A stretch of DNA of 64,000 nt from JANQTF01 sp041741415 (GTDB lineage Bacteria; Bacteroidota; Bacteroidia; J057): positions 1 through 64,000 of the forward strand of contig JBGSKC010000075.1 in assembly GCA_041741415.1 (NCBI GenBank), read 5' to 3'. The position numbers and the translations under genes were made by a program. Positions within the stretch are counted from its first letter, which is position 1. Each line of letters starts with the position of its first letter. A model generated the notes under the pieces. It searched no databases. It saw nothing but the letters and a program-made list of their open reading frames with translations, and was not told the DNA's origin. Shown in pieces: positions 8,224 to 16,673 of this stretch.

Positions 8224-11130
8224 ATGAATTTTTTGACGATGCGACCCGCCTGGCGCCATGTTACCGTGGCCCTGATGGCGCTCCTGATGCTGGGCGCCTG
8301 CAAAACAACCAGGGAACCTTCAAGCAGCTCCCCCGCAACGACGAGCAGCGCCCCAGCCGGGTCTATGGACAGGCAGCCGAGCCAGCAGCCCATGACGGCT
8401 ACTTCGGCCAGTGGTATCATTCCCCTCGACCCGGCAGTTCGCACTGGCGTGCTTCCCAACGGCATGCGCTATTATGTGCAGCAAAATGCCAAGCCCGAAG
8501 GCCTGGCCGAACTTCGCCTGGCAGTGAACGCAGGCTCCATGCAGGAAGCCGACGACCAGGTAGGCCTTGCCCATTTCGTGGAGCACATGTGCTTTAACGG
8601 AACCACCAATTTTCCCAAAAGTGACCTCGTCGATTACCTCGAAGGAATCGGCGTGCGATTTGGTGCCCACCTGAATGCCTACACCAGCTTCGACGAAACG
8701 GTATACATGCTTCGCCTGCCAACTACCGACGCCGAGAAATTCAATAAAGGCTTCCAGATCCTGGAGGATTGGGCTACTGCCGTGAGCTTTGACCCAGAGG
8801 AAATTGAGAAGGAGAGAGGAGTTGTCATCTCCGAATGGCGCACGCGCCTTGGTGGGGATAACCGCCTCCAGATGCAGATTTTGCCGAAGCAGTTTTATCA
8901 AAGCCGCTATGCCATCCGCCTGCCCATCGGAACTGTGGCCAACCTGGAAACCTTCCCCCACGACCGTCTGATCCAATTTTACAAAGACTGGTACCGCCCC
9001 GATTTGATGAGCATCATTGCCGTTGGAGACTTCGACCCGGCGGAAATGGAGGCTAAAATCAAAGCCAGCTTTGGGCAAATCCCTGCCAGGAAAGGCCCCG
9101 AAAAAACGATCTATGAAGTGCCCGCGCATGAAGAAACCCAGGTAGCCATTGCCAAAGACGCAGAAGCCACTTTCAACCGCGTGTCGGTGATGTACAAGCA
9201 CCCCCGCCAGGAAGTCGTTACTGAGCAGGATTTCCTTCGCGACCTCACCTACGATCTCGTGAACCTGATGGTCAACGAGCGGCTCGATGCCCTCACCCAA
9301 TCTGAAAATCCACCTTTTTCGAGTGCCGGTGCCTATTATGGCCGCATGGTTCGAAGCAAGGACATGTTTGGAATGGATGCCTACGTAACAGACAGCACGG
9401 CAGCTTCCGGCATGGGGGCGCTGTATCGCGAATGCTTGCGCGCGGCCCGTTTTGGATTTACCGAGTCGGAACTTGCCCGCGCCAAGGCCGCAGTGCTGGC
9501 CCAGCTGGAGCAGCAGTTCCGCGAGAAAGACAAAACCGAATCCCGCCGCATTGCCACCCAATATGTGGGCCATTTCCTCAATGGCACCGTTGTGCCAGGT
9601 CCCGAGGCTACCCTTCGGCTCGCCGAAGCCATGCTGCCGCAAATCGATTCCCGCAAGACCAATGAAGCCATGCGCTTCTTCATGAGCTCTTCTTCCCGCG
9701 TGGTTGTGATTTCCGGAAATGAAAAACCCGGCTATCCTTTTCCTTCTGAAGCTGAAATCTTGTCGGTGCTGAACAAAATCAGCGCGGAAGAGCTGGAACC
9801 CTACGAAGACAATGTTTCGGATGCCCCGCTCATGCCCGTGCTTCCAACCCCGGGTGCTGTTTCATCGCGTTCAGTCAAAGAAGACCTCGGGATCACTGAG
9901 CTCACCTTCGCCAACGGCGTTCGGGTGGTTCTCAAGCCTACGACCTTTAGCAACGACGAAATCCTCATGGAGGCCTTCAGCCCGGGTGGTCATTCTCTTG
10001 TGTCGGATCAGGAGTATTTGTCGGCAGCAATGGCAATCGAGGCTATCACCGCTGGTGGGGTGGCAGGTTTTGATAATATCCAGTTGTCGAAATTCCTGAG
10101 CGACAAAGTTGTGGAAATCAGCCCCTACATCAACGAGCTGTCTGAAGGGATGGAAGGAAGCTGTGCTCCCAAAGACCTGGAAACCTTCCTGCAACTGGTT
10201 CACCTGTACATGGTGTCGCCCCGCCCCGACGAAGGTGCTTTCCGCTCTATGCAGGCCCGGATGCAGGGACTGTACGCGAATTTGATGAACAACCCGGAGA
10301 TTTACTTCCAGTTTTCAATCCCCAATTCCCTTTACAACGGCCACCCCCGCCGTGATGTGGTCAAGCTCTATCAGGGCATGTCGGAGGTGGATTTTGCTAC
10401 CGCTGAGCGGGTGTATCGTGAGCGAATGGGCAATGCAGGAGACTTCACTTTTGTGTTTGTAGGCAACTTTGAGGTGGCAGCCATGGAAACCATGCTGGCG
10501 AAATACCTCGGCTCTTTGCCCGGCAAGCCTGGAAAGGAATCCTTCCGCGACGTGGGAGCTAATGCTGCCGAAGGCGAGTTGAAGGAGACTTTCCGCAAAG
10601 GCACTGAGCCCAAAAGCCTGGTGAACCTCGTCTATCATGGCGACCTGGCCTGGAGCGGAGAAAACCGCTATTTGCTGCAATCTACTGTGGCAGTTCTGAA
10701 TATCATGCTGCGAGAGAGCCTTCGGGAAAAAATGGGCGGCGTGTATGGCGTAGGGATTCGCGGCAGTGCCCAGCGGGATCCGAAGGAAAACTATTCGATC
10801 ACGATCAATTTTACCTGCGACCCCGCCATGGTGGACTCCCTGATCGCTGCTTCCCATGAGGAGATTGCCTCGCTCATCGCCAACGGGCCCTCCGAACAAA
10901 ACCTCGCCAAGGTGAAGGAAACCCAAAAGAAAGGCGTGGAAGAAGGATTGCTTGAAAATGCCTTCTGGCTGGAGCAACTGACCTATGCCTACGAGTATGG
11001 CCTCGATGCTTCGAAAATCCTTACCCAGGCCCAGCGAATTGATGCCCTCCAGGCTGAGCAGGTGAAGGCCATGGCCGCGAAGCTGTTTGCTGAACACTAC
11101 GCAGAGTTTGTGCTGAAACCGGAAGAATAA
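8224..11130 (+). CDS. M16-family zinc metallopeptidase, lipoprotein (PqqL-like)
   Basis: The 968-residue protein has a lipobox (LMLGAC, Cys26), a Ser/Thr/Pro linker to about residue 65, and two tandem M16 halves. The N-terminal half carries the inverted zinc motif HFVEH (His117, Glu120, His121) with the downstream acidic ligand in the EEIEKERGVV region near residue 195. The C-terminal half (from about residue 530) lacks a zinc site, as usual. Length and layout match PqqL/pitrilysin-type periplasmic peptidases of about 930 residues. It stands alone between a 242-base spacer without clear signals and a strong terminator. Confidence 0.92.
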   Translation: MNFLTMRPAWRHVTVALMALLMLGACKTTREPSSSSPATTSSAPAGSMDRQPSQQPMTATSASGIIPLDPAVRTGVLPNGMRYYVQQNAKPEGLAELRLAVNAGSMQEADDQVGLAHFVEHMCFNGTTNFPKSDLVDYLEGIGVRFGAHLNAYTSFDETVYMLRLPTTDAEKFNKGFQILEDWATAVSFDPEEIEKERGVVISEWRTRLGGDNRLQMQILPKQFYQSRYAIRLPIGTVANLETFPHDRLIQFYKDWYRPDLMSIIAVGDFDPAEMEAKIKASFGQIPARKGPEKTIYEVPAHEETQVAIAKDAEATFNRVSVMYKHPRQEVVTEQDFLRDLTYDLVNLMVNERLDALTQSENPPFSSAGAYYGRMVRSKDMFGMDAYVTDSTAASGMGALYRECLRAARFGFTESELARAKAAVLAQLEQQFREKDKTESRRIATQYVGHFLNGTVVPGPEATLRLAEAMLPQIDSRKTNEAMRFFMSSSSRVVVISGNEKPGYPFPSEAEILSVLNKISAEELEPYEDNVSDAPLMPVLPTPGAVSSRSVKEDLGITELTFANGVRVVLKPTTFSNDEILMEAFSPGGHSLVSDQEYLSAAMAIEAITAGGVAGFDNIQLSKFLSDKVVEISPYINELSEGMEGSCAPKDLETFLQLVHLYMVSPRPDEGAFRSMQARMQGLYANLMNNPEIYFQFSIPNSLYNGHPRRDVVKLYQGMSEVDFATAERVYRERMGNAGDFTFVFVGNFEVAAMETMLAKYLGSLPGKPGKESFRDVGANAAEGELKETFRKGTEPKSLVNLVYHGDLAWSGENRYLLQSTVAVLNIMLRESLREKMGGVYGVGIRGSAQRDPKENYSITINFTCDPAMVDSLIAASHEEIASLIANGPSEQNLAKVKETQKKGVEEGLLENAFWLEQLTYAYEYGLDASKILTQAQRIDALQAEQVKAMAAKLFAEHYAEFVLKPEE

Positions 11131-11146
11131 GCCCCGGTACCACGAT

Positions 11147-11188
11147 AAAAAAGAGCGAAATCCTGAATGGGTTTCGCTCTTTTTTTTG
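11147..11188 (+). terminator. Terminator after the M16 peptidase gene
   Basis: The A-rich arm ending GAGCGAAA (up to 11160) pairs with TTTCGCTC (from 11172), followed by a run of eight or more U. The stem is about 14 base pairs. The symmetric A and T runs suggest it also stops minus-strand transcripts coming from 11239. Confidence 0.9.
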
Positions 11189-11238
11189 TCCGGGAGGGTA
11201 GGTGAATTCCCTGCGGTCTTTATTTGGCAAGGCTGTTG

Positions 11239-11349
11239 TCAGCAGGTCCTGGCATAGCCAACTGCGCTCAATATATCCTCCATCTTCAGGTGCGGATACA
11301 TTTCCAGAATTTCTTCAAACGAAAATCCTCCGGCAATTTTTTCCCTCAC
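11239..11349 (-). pseudogene. 3' relic of a DUF433 antitoxin-like gene
   Basis: Directly behind the Spy-like gene, a 36-codon frame reads VREKIAGGFSFEEILEMYPH then LKMEDILSAVGYARTC and a stop at 11239. This matches the C-terminal third of DUF433 proteins ('..la.G.s.eeIl..yP.L..edI.aal.YA'), antitoxins usually paired with DUF5615 PIN-like toxins. The N-terminal two thirds are absent: the recognisable part begins within 3 bases of the neighbouring stop codon. No DUF5615 partner is present downstream. It is most likely a deletion remnant. Confidence 0.65.
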
Positions 11350-11351
11350 CC

Positions 11352-11819
11352 CTACGGCCTCCTTTGCTGCAGCCGCTCCTGGCGCCGCTCCTGCAGGTGT
11401 TCCAGAAGCTTTCGCTTGAAGTCGGTTTCGGCTTTATACAGCATGGCCACTTTCCGGATGGGCAGCACCTCCTTGAATACAGCGTGGTATTGAACGGTAA
11501 TGGCCACTTCCTCCTGGCGAAGCTGCATCAGCTTGCCCAGCAATGATTCCACTTCGGCGTCGGTGCCACCTGTAAAGGCCTGCCGGAGCTGGGCCTGGGT
11601 GTCGCGCTGCCGCTCGCGGTTGGCTTCCAGCTCATCAGCATATTTGTTGTAAACTGGCCAAAATCGTTGGGCCTCTTCGGAAGTGAGACTGAGCTCCCGG
11701 GTGTAGTAGGCCACCCGGAAGGCTTCGATCTGCTCGCGGGCAGCCGTTACATCGTTTTGTGCGTAGGCCCATCCAATCATGCCATAGAAAAGGAAAAGGG
11801 CAGGCAAGCGAAGGTTCAT
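11352..11819 (-). CDS. Spy/CpxP-like periplasmic protein
   Basis: The 155-residue protein has a cleavable signal peptide (ending AYAQ) followed by an all-helical, charged region. A segment LTSEEAQRFWPVYNKYADEL is typical of Bacteroidota proteins related to Spy/CpxP and the zinc-resistance sensor family. The C-terminus is very Arg/Gln-rich. It is the last intact gene of a sigma factor operon (12556, 11870, 11352) and follows the membrane protein by about 50 bases. A role as periplasmic sensor or chaperone for that sigma system is inferred from position. Confidence 0.75.
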   Translation of the reverse strand: MNLRLPALFLFYGMIGWAYAQNDVTAAREQIEAFRVAYYTRELSLTSEEAQRFWPVYNKYADELEANRERQRDTQAQLRQAFTGGTDAEVESLLGKLMQLRQEEVAITVQYHAVFKEVLPIRKVAMLYKAETDFKRKLLEHLQERRQERLQQRRP

Positions 11820-11869
11820 GGGGTAAATTGGTGATTCGATCGTGAAATGGGGAAAGGCGAAGGCAAGGT

Positions 11870-12511
11870 TCAGAACCAGTCTTCAACCGGCTCTTCCTGG
11901 AGTAATTCGGCCTCCAGTGCGTCCAGGGCCTGCTCGTCCAACTGGTCAAGAGCCTCATCAAACAAAGCATCTGGCTCGCTGACTGGGGCTGTATGTTTTT
12001 TTGAGGGGGCTCCAGATGGAATGGGAACATCGTCCAGAAGCGATGCCAGGTCCTGGTGTTGCAACGATTCGATGATGAGGTCTTCGTCAATGTCAACTAC
12101 TGCGAGAAGTTCTTCGGCTGTGAGTAGTGGCAAGGGCGGTAGCTCAGTTGTTTCGGGCTGGGTGCCTCTGGCCAAAAATACAAGCATCATGACGGCTGCG
12201 GCGGCGGTGGCCAGCAGGCTGGGCCAAAGAGGGCGAATGCTGCTGACCCGTTGCTCAGCAGGCAACAGAAGGGCCCTGATCCGGCCTGGCAGTAAATCAA
12301 AATACCCCTCCGGAACGACAAACGGCGTCCTTTTTCCGGTACTGAGCAGGGTAGGGGCCTGGGCGAGCAGGTCCTCTTCCTCGATCCGGGCCTGGAGCCG
12401 TTCCGGGAAACCGGCAAAGTAGCCTTCCGGAGGCGCATGCCGCCGTTTGGGCAAGGAACCCAGCAGGCCGCTGCCTTCGCTGAATTCTTTGGGCTGGTTG
12501 TCGTGATTCAT
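11870..12511 (-). CDS. Membrane protein of the sigma factor operon, possible anti-sigma factor
   Basis: This 213-residue protein has a cytoplasmic N-terminus with two PEGYF motifs (in APPEGYFAGFP and VVPEGYFDLLP), one membrane helix at about residues 95-113, and an acidic C-terminal half. It sits 44 bases downstream of an ECF sigma gene and upstream of a Spy-like gene. Such PEGYF single-pass proteins commonly follow ECF sigma genes in Bacteroidota and are plausible anti-sigma factors. No zinc anti-sigma (ZAS) motif is present, so the role is inferred from position and topology. Confidence 0.65.
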   Translation of the reverse strand: MNHDNQPKEFSEGSGLLGSLPKRRHAPPEGYFAGFPERLQARIEEEDLLAQAPTLLSTGKRTPFVVPEGYFDLLPGRIRALLLPAEQRVSSIRPLWPSLLATAAAAVMMLVFLARGTQPETTELPPLPLLTAEELLAVVDIDEDLIIESLQHQDLASLLDDVPIPSGAPSKKHTAPVSEPDALFDEALDQLDEQALDALEAELLQEEPVEDWF

Positions 12512-12555
12512 CCTCTGTCGTTATGTCTCGTTAGACTGGATCTTGCCCCGGAGGT

Positions 12556-13116
12556 TTAACCAGCTTGGGCTTGTCCAGTCAAATGTGCCTCAATTTTTTT
12601 CACGGCATGGTGGTAGGAGGCCTTCAGGGCCCCTGCCGTTACCCCCAGAATCTCGGAAATTTCCTCGTAGGGCAGCTCATCATAATACCGGAGGTGAAAC
12701 ACAGTGCGCTGGCGGTCGGGCAGGGTGAGCACCGCAGCCTGAAGTCGAATCAAAATTTCATCTCCGTCGATATGTGGCCCGCTTTCCAGACTGTGTCGCA
12801 GGTCGTTTTGCAAATCTTCCACACCCACAAACTGCCTTTTTTGCTTGTTTTCCAAAAAGCTCAGGGCCTCGTTTGTCGCAATCCGGTAGAGCCAGGTTCG
12901 CAGTTTGGCATCAGCACGAAAGCCGTCGATGTGCCGCCACGCCTTCAAGAAGGTGTTTTGCAGCACGTCGTCGGTGTCGTCGTGGTCAATGACGAGGCGC
13001 CGGATGTGGTGATACAGCATTTCCTGATGAAGGCGGACAAGACGGTCAAAAGCCCTCGATTTGGTCTCGGGCTGGCGCAGCTCTGCCAACAGCGTTTGTT
13101 CTTCCACAGCTACCAT
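12556..13116 (-). CDS. ECF-type RNA polymerase sigma factor
   Basis: The protein has 186 residues. Region 2 contains DDVLQNTFLKAWRHI and LRTWLYRIATNEAL (about residues 45-90). Region 4 contains LPDRQRTVFHLRYYDELPYE and an HTH with the ASYHHAVKKI segment (about 125-180). It is the first gene of an operon with a putative anti-sigma membrane protein and a Spy-like protein, which suggests an envelope stress response. I found no clear promoter repeat that would show autoregulation. Confidence 0.93.
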   Translation of the reverse strand: MVAVEEQTLLAELRQPETKSRAFDRLVRLHQEMLYHHIRRLVIDHDDTDDVLQNTFLKAWRHIDGFRADAKLRTWLYRIATNEALSFLENKQKRQFVGVEDLQNDLRHSLESGPHIDGDEILIRLQAAVLTLPDRQRTVFHLRYYDELPYEEISEILGVTAGALKASYHHAVKKIEAHLTGQAQAG

Positions 13117-13189
13117 GTTCTGGGCGGTTGGACAGGCAAAGCGGTGCAGGGTTTAATTGGCTGACTTATTTTCTGGAAGATCTGGCAGC

Positions 13190-13756
13190 CTAAGGTTCGC
13201 TGATCAATTCGACAAAGTTTCCGTCAGGATCCTGGATGAGCACAAAATCACGCCCTCCGCTCAGTTTAACTGGCGTGTTGCCCAGGAGCGGAACCTGATT
13301 AGCCTGGATGCGCTCCAGAAAAGGAGCCATATCTTTCACCATGATGGTCACATACTGCATCCCCACGTCGTCGTGGATGAACTTCTGAGTTGGGTGAGCG
13401 GCTGGTTTGCCAAAGCTCAGCAATTTCCATTCGGTGGCGTCGGGGCTGTCAACGAGCTTGAGCACAGCTACTTTGAACGGGGTGCCGTCGGTGAGGCCGG
13501 AGTTGCTCCCAAAGGTACTGTCGATCTCAAAGCTGCTTGTTTGGGTCATCCCGACGACTTCCGTGTAGAATTTGTAGCTCCGGTCAAAATCGCTGGCCAC
13601 CACCCCGATTTTGATCACACCCGATTGAAAAGGCCCGGTATCAATGCTGTCTTGAGAAGCGGCAGGGGTAAGGGCTTTTTGGCTGGGTTCAGCGGGCTGG
13701 CAGGCCAGCAAGCCGAGAATTGCCGGCAAGAGGAGAAGGATCCGCGTGGAAGTCAT
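13190..13756 (-). CDS. VOC (glyoxalase/bleomycin-resistance) superfamily lipoprotein
   Basis: The 188-residue protein has a lipobox (LGLLAC), a short linker, and one vicinal-oxygen-chelate domain. It starts IKIGVVASDFDRSYKFYTEV and ends GGRDFVLIQDPDGNFVELI. The PDGN-x-VEL ending is the classic VOC metal-ligand strand (final Glu). An exported, lipid-anchored VOC protein is less common than the cytosolic form. The substrate cannot be told. It lies 73 bases upstream, on the chromosome, of the sigma factor start and may be transcribed separately. Confidence 0.82.
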   Translation of the reverse strand: MTSTRILLLLPAILGLLACQPAEPSQKALTPAASQDSIDTGPFQSGVIKIGVVASDFDRSYKFYTEVVGMTQTSSFEIDSTFGSNSGLTDGTPFKVAVLKLVDSPDATEWKLLSFGKPAAHPTQKFIHDDVGMQYVTIMVKDMAPFLERIQANQVPLLGNTPVKLSGGRDFVLIQDPDGNFVELISEP

Positions 13757-13867
13757 GATTTTTCAGGAAAGGAACGATTTCCCGACGCCGAAAGCAACTG
13801 GCCCAACCTGCTGGCAATGCCCAAAGAGGTGACGTTTTCCCAGTCTTTCATTTTTCAGCATCTGGGT

Positions 13868-13941
13868 AAAAAAAAATCGAAGGCGAGAAACCGTCACATC
13901 GCAGGCAGGGTGCTTGCTGAGGAGGTTTTACTCGCCTTCGA
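13868..13941 (-). terminator. Terminator-like inverted repeat with a long loop
   Basis: TCGAAGGCGAG (13877-13887) and CTCGCCTTCGA (13931-13941) are perfect 11-base inverted arms separated by 43 bases. On the minus strand they are followed by nine U (A run at 13868-13876). The loop is much longer than usual. The position just after the small gene at 13967 supports a terminator role. Confidence 0.5.
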
Positions 13942-13966
13942 ATGGCTCTGAGCAAGAGCTGGGTCC

Positions 13967-14128
13967 TTAGGGCTGCGCTGCGAGAAAGAGATCCGGCTGA
14001 ATTTCTTCTGTACTGGTGAGTGCAGCTGCCGGGGTTGACTGCTTCCACCCGAAGGCAAGGCCCAGGGCCAGCAATCCCAGCAATGCAATTCCTGCCAAAG
14101 CCCGGTGGAGGTGTTTCTTCTGTTTCAT
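13967..14128 (-). CDS. Small single-pass membrane protein
   Basis: An ATG at 14128 gives a 53-residue protein with a basic start (MKQKKHLHR), one hydrophobic helix (ALAGIALLGLLALGLAFGW) and a short polar tail. The open frame extends further upstream, but the added residues look non-coding. It lies between the DUF3078 gene and a terminator-like repeat, both on the same strand, which favours a real gene. No family is recognised. Confidence 0.45.
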   Translation of the reverse strand: MKQKKHLHRALAGIALLGLLALGLAFGWKQSTPAAALTSTEEIQPDLFLAAQP

Positions 14129-14284
14129 TGAGCTAATGTGAAATGGTCTTGAATCTGAAGTCATTACGCAAATTGTACGCAGGTCGTCTTGTGCTTTTTT
14201 TGCCCAATGAGCAAGCGTGCAGAATCGGCTCAGATCAGTGCTCATTCATCCACCGGTGGCATGCAGCGTCTGCTAAAAAGTTTT

Positions 14285-15202
14285 CTAAAAGAAGGAATAA
14301 GTCAGGCCCACCGTCAGAATGTGCTGAAATTGGGTATTTGGACCCTGTTCGCCAGTCACATTGCCATTCTCGTCCACGAGGTTGAAAATGATGTCTTTGT
14401 CGTAAATGAGGTTGGTGGCAAAGGTCACGGCAAACCATTCGTTGACTTTCGCGGTGGTGAGGGTTTCCCAGTTCACGTCCACAGTGGGGAAGTCCTGCAG
14501 GTAGTTGGTGAAGAAATTGGCGGTGGTGGTGAAGAGGATGTTTTTGGCAACTGGCTGCTTGAATTTGATGCCCAGCTTGGAACCGATTTCGTAGCGGACA
14601 GGGCCCGTGGTCACGGTTTGGGGAATGTAGAGCGGGCGGTATTCTTCGATGGACACGATGGTCACTTTGGAGGTGACGGGCGAATAGTACACCGAAAGGT
14701 TTTCGCCGGGCTGGTAGTCGAGACCGAGACCGAATTCGAGATAAGCCGGGCTGAGGAAGTTGGAAACGGTGTCGGAAGGGGTAATGGTTGGTTGATTGGC
14801 GGGGAAAACGAAGCCAGGCAGGAACTGGGTGCGGAACCCGAGCAGGCCGGTGAGCAGGAGTTTGTCGCTCAGGTTGCGGCCCACTTTAGAGGTCAGTTCA
14901 ATGCGGTCCTGGTTTTTGATAAAGCGGGCCTCATCTTCAGTCCCCTGGCGAATCGCTCCAAGGGCCAGAACCAGGTCGTTGTTCCATTGGAGTTTTTCTT
15001 TGAGAAAATTGGCACTGGCATCAATGCGGCCCGAAACAGACTGGGAGTTGATGCCCCCGGCCTGCCAGTACACGGTCTGGCCGGTGTTGGTAAAGCCCGC
15101 AGTGCCCACAGCACCGTAGGTCCAGTAGCTGGTGTCGGCATCCTGGGCAAAAGTAACGCTCATCACAAGAAAAGGTAGAAGGAGGAGTTGGCGAAAGGTC
15201 AT
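14285..15202 (-). CDS. DUF3078 outer-membrane-type protein
   Basis: The start at 15202 (MTFRQLLLLPF) places a signal peptide ending TFAQ at the N-terminus of a 305-residue protein. Upstream in-frame codons to 15316 do not look coding. The body alternates hydrophobic and polar residues as in a beta-barrel, with repeated W-x-N and Y-x-x-P pieces and a C-terminal LTVGLTYSFF, the usual aromatic end of an outer-membrane barrel. The pattern (YWTYGAVGTAGFTNTG, then NNDLVLALGAI) matches DUF3078, a Bacteroidota family of unknown function. Confidence 0.82.
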   Translation of the reverse strand: MTFRQLLLLPFLVMSVTFAQDADTSYWTYGAVGTAGFTNTGQTVYWQAGGINSQSVSGRIDASANFLKEKLQWNNDLVLALGAIRQGTEDEARFIKNQDRIELTSKVGRNLSDKLLLTGLLGFRTQFLPGFVFPANQPTITPSDTVSNFLSPAYLEFGLGLDYQPGENLSVYYSPVTSKVTIVSIEEYRPLYIPQTVTTGPVRYEIGSKLGIKFKQPVAKNILFTTTANFFTNYLQDFPTVDVNWETLTTAKVNEWFAVTFATNLIYDKDIIFNLVDENGNVTGEQGPNTQFQHILTVGLTYSFF

Positions 15203-15370
15203 GAGTGAAATACAGGTTAGGAACCGTGGAATTGGGTTAGCCCGGCAAATGTACAGTCTGCCGAACAAAGTGCGAAAGGGCAGGCAAAGGGAAAAAGGAG
15301 CGGAATTTATGCTCAATTCGACGGCATTTGACGTACTTTCACGGCGGTAGTCACCCTGTTAAGCAGCGAC

Positions 15371-15892
15371 ATGGAAGGAAGCGAATATTTTTTGGCCGTC
15401 GGTGAGGGGAGTAGCCTGGCTGCCTTTGGCCGCCTTGGGGCCTACTTGCTGGGCGGGATGCTCTTTGCACTCTTCGGGCTGGTGGTGGCACGCCTGCTGG
15501 CGCCTTCCCAACCTTACCCCGAAAAGCTCACCACCTACGAATGCGGAGAGGATCCCATCGGCGAGGCCGGGGTGCAGCTTCACATGCGCTTTTACCTGCC
15601 AGCCTTGCTGTTCCTGGTTTTTGAGGTGGAAATGATCCTGATTTTCCCCTGGGCAGTCGTGTTTGCCAAGCCCGAATGGATTGCGACCGCACCTGCATGG
15701 GGCTGGCTCGCTTTCGGAGAAATGGTGCTCTTCAGCCTGATCCTGCTCCTCGGCCTGGCCTATGCCTGGCAGCGCGGCGACCTCGACGCAGCCCGCCCTC
15801 AGCCATTTGTAGCTGAGCCCGACCAGCGGGCTGCTGCCCGCTACCAGGTGGTGAATGAGCGGTATGCCGGTTCAACAGTTCCGCAAAAATGA
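15371..15892 (+). CDS. nuoA: NADH-quinone oxidoreductase subunit A
   Basis: This 173-residue membrane subunit of complex I has three hydrophobic helices (about residues 25-45, 75-100 and 112-135). It carries the family signatures TTYECGEDPIGEA and FYLPALLFLVFEVEMIL; the conserved Cys lies in the loop near the quinone site. The C-terminus is about 40 residues longer than in E. coli NuoA and hydrophilic. It opens a short nuoA-peptide-nuoB-nuoC cluster on the plus strand. Confidence 0.95.
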   Translation: MEGSEYFLAVGEGSSLAAFGRLGAYLLGGMLFALFGLVVARLLAPSQPYPEKLTTYECGEDPIGEAGVQLHMRFYLPALLFLVFEVEMILIFPWAVVFAKPEWIATAPAWGWLAFGEMVLFSLILLLGLAYAWQRGDLDAARPQPFVAEPDQRAAARYQVVNERYAGSTVPQK

Positions 15893-15986
15893 TCTCCCGG
15901 GTGTCCGCGCTTTCATTCTGCTTCCGTCTCCTCCAAAATCTTCCTATCTTTCAACCATCCTTATTCTCTCATTCAGGAGGTCGATT

Positions 15987-16148
15987 ATGTTCAAATGGGT
16001 GTTGGTCATGGCCGTGATTTTCTGGGTAATTCCCTGGTTTCATCGCCGTGCTGAGAGCAAAAAGCAGATCAAAGTGAAGCGCCAGTCGAAGCCGCTCGAA
16101 TCATCTGCCCACAAAACAAAAGAGGTTCCTTTTACCCCAGAACCATGA
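15987..16148 (+). CDS. Small membrane peptide encoded between nuoA and nuoB
   Basis: An ATG at 15987 follows a strong ribosome site (AGGAGG at 15975-15980), one of the few clear ones in the window. The 53-residue product has a hydrophobic helix (FKWVLVMAVIFWVIPWF) and a strongly basic tail (KKQIKVKRQSK). Its stop overlaps the nuoB start as ATGA (16145-16148), so translation is probably coupled. It resembles no complex I subunit known to me. An accessory or assembly peptide is possible. Confidence 0.65.
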   Translation: MFKWVLVMAVIFWVIPWFHRRAESKKQIKVKRQSKPLESSAHKTKEVPFTPEP

Positions 16149-16642
16149 GCCACACCAAAAATGGGGAGGGAAACGTGGTGCTGGCAAAGCTAGACGACTT
16201 AGTCAACTGGTCGCGCACCAACTCGCTTTGGCCGCTCTCCTTCGGGTTGGCCTGCTGTGCCATTGAAATGATGGCCGCCAACGCCAGCCACTACGACCTC
16301 GACCGCATCGGGGTGTTTCCCCGCCCTTCGCCCCGCCAGGCCGACCTTATGATCGTGGCGGGCACAGTCACCTTCAAAATGGCCGACCGCATCAAACGTC
16401 TTTACCATCAGATGGCCGAGCCCCGCTATGTGATTTCGATGGGTTCCTGCTCCAACTGCGGAGGGCCTTATTGGGAGCACGGCTATCATGTGGTCAAGGG
16501 GGTGGACCTTGTTATCCCGGTGGATGTGTATGTGCCTGGCTGCCCGCCCCGCCCCGAAGCCCTTATCGGCGGTATTCTCAAGCTGCAGGAGCGCATTCGC
16601 AGCGGGCAAACAGGCCCGGCAGACCGCAGCGACCGCGCCTGA
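16145..16642 (+). CDS. nuoB: NADH-quinone oxidoreductase subunit B
   Basis: The 165-residue peripheral subunit binds the terminal [4Fe-4S] cluster N2, which passes electrons to quinone. All four ligands are present: the tandem pair Cys37-Cys38 (GLACCAIEMM), Cys102 (MGSCSNCGG) and Cys133 (YVPGCPPRPEAL). The start overlaps the upstream small gene by four bases, and nuoC follows after 31 bases. The length is normal for a short NuoB. Confidence 0.96.
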   Translation: MSHTKNGEGNVVLAKLDDLVNWSRTNSLWPLSFGLACCAIEMMAANASHYDLDRIGVFPRPSPRQADLMIVAGTVTFKMADRIKRLYHQMAEPRYVISMGSCSNCGGPYWEHGYHVVKGVDLVIPVDVYVPGCPPRPEALIGGILKLQERIRSGQTGPADRSDRA

Positions 16643-16673
16643 GTCAGAACATGTTTTTCCTCATTGTTTGCCC

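Noticed and set aside
16488..16673. Longer nuoC starting inside nuoB
   Set aside because: The extra residues are nuoB read in another frame; known NuoC proteins begin near 16674.
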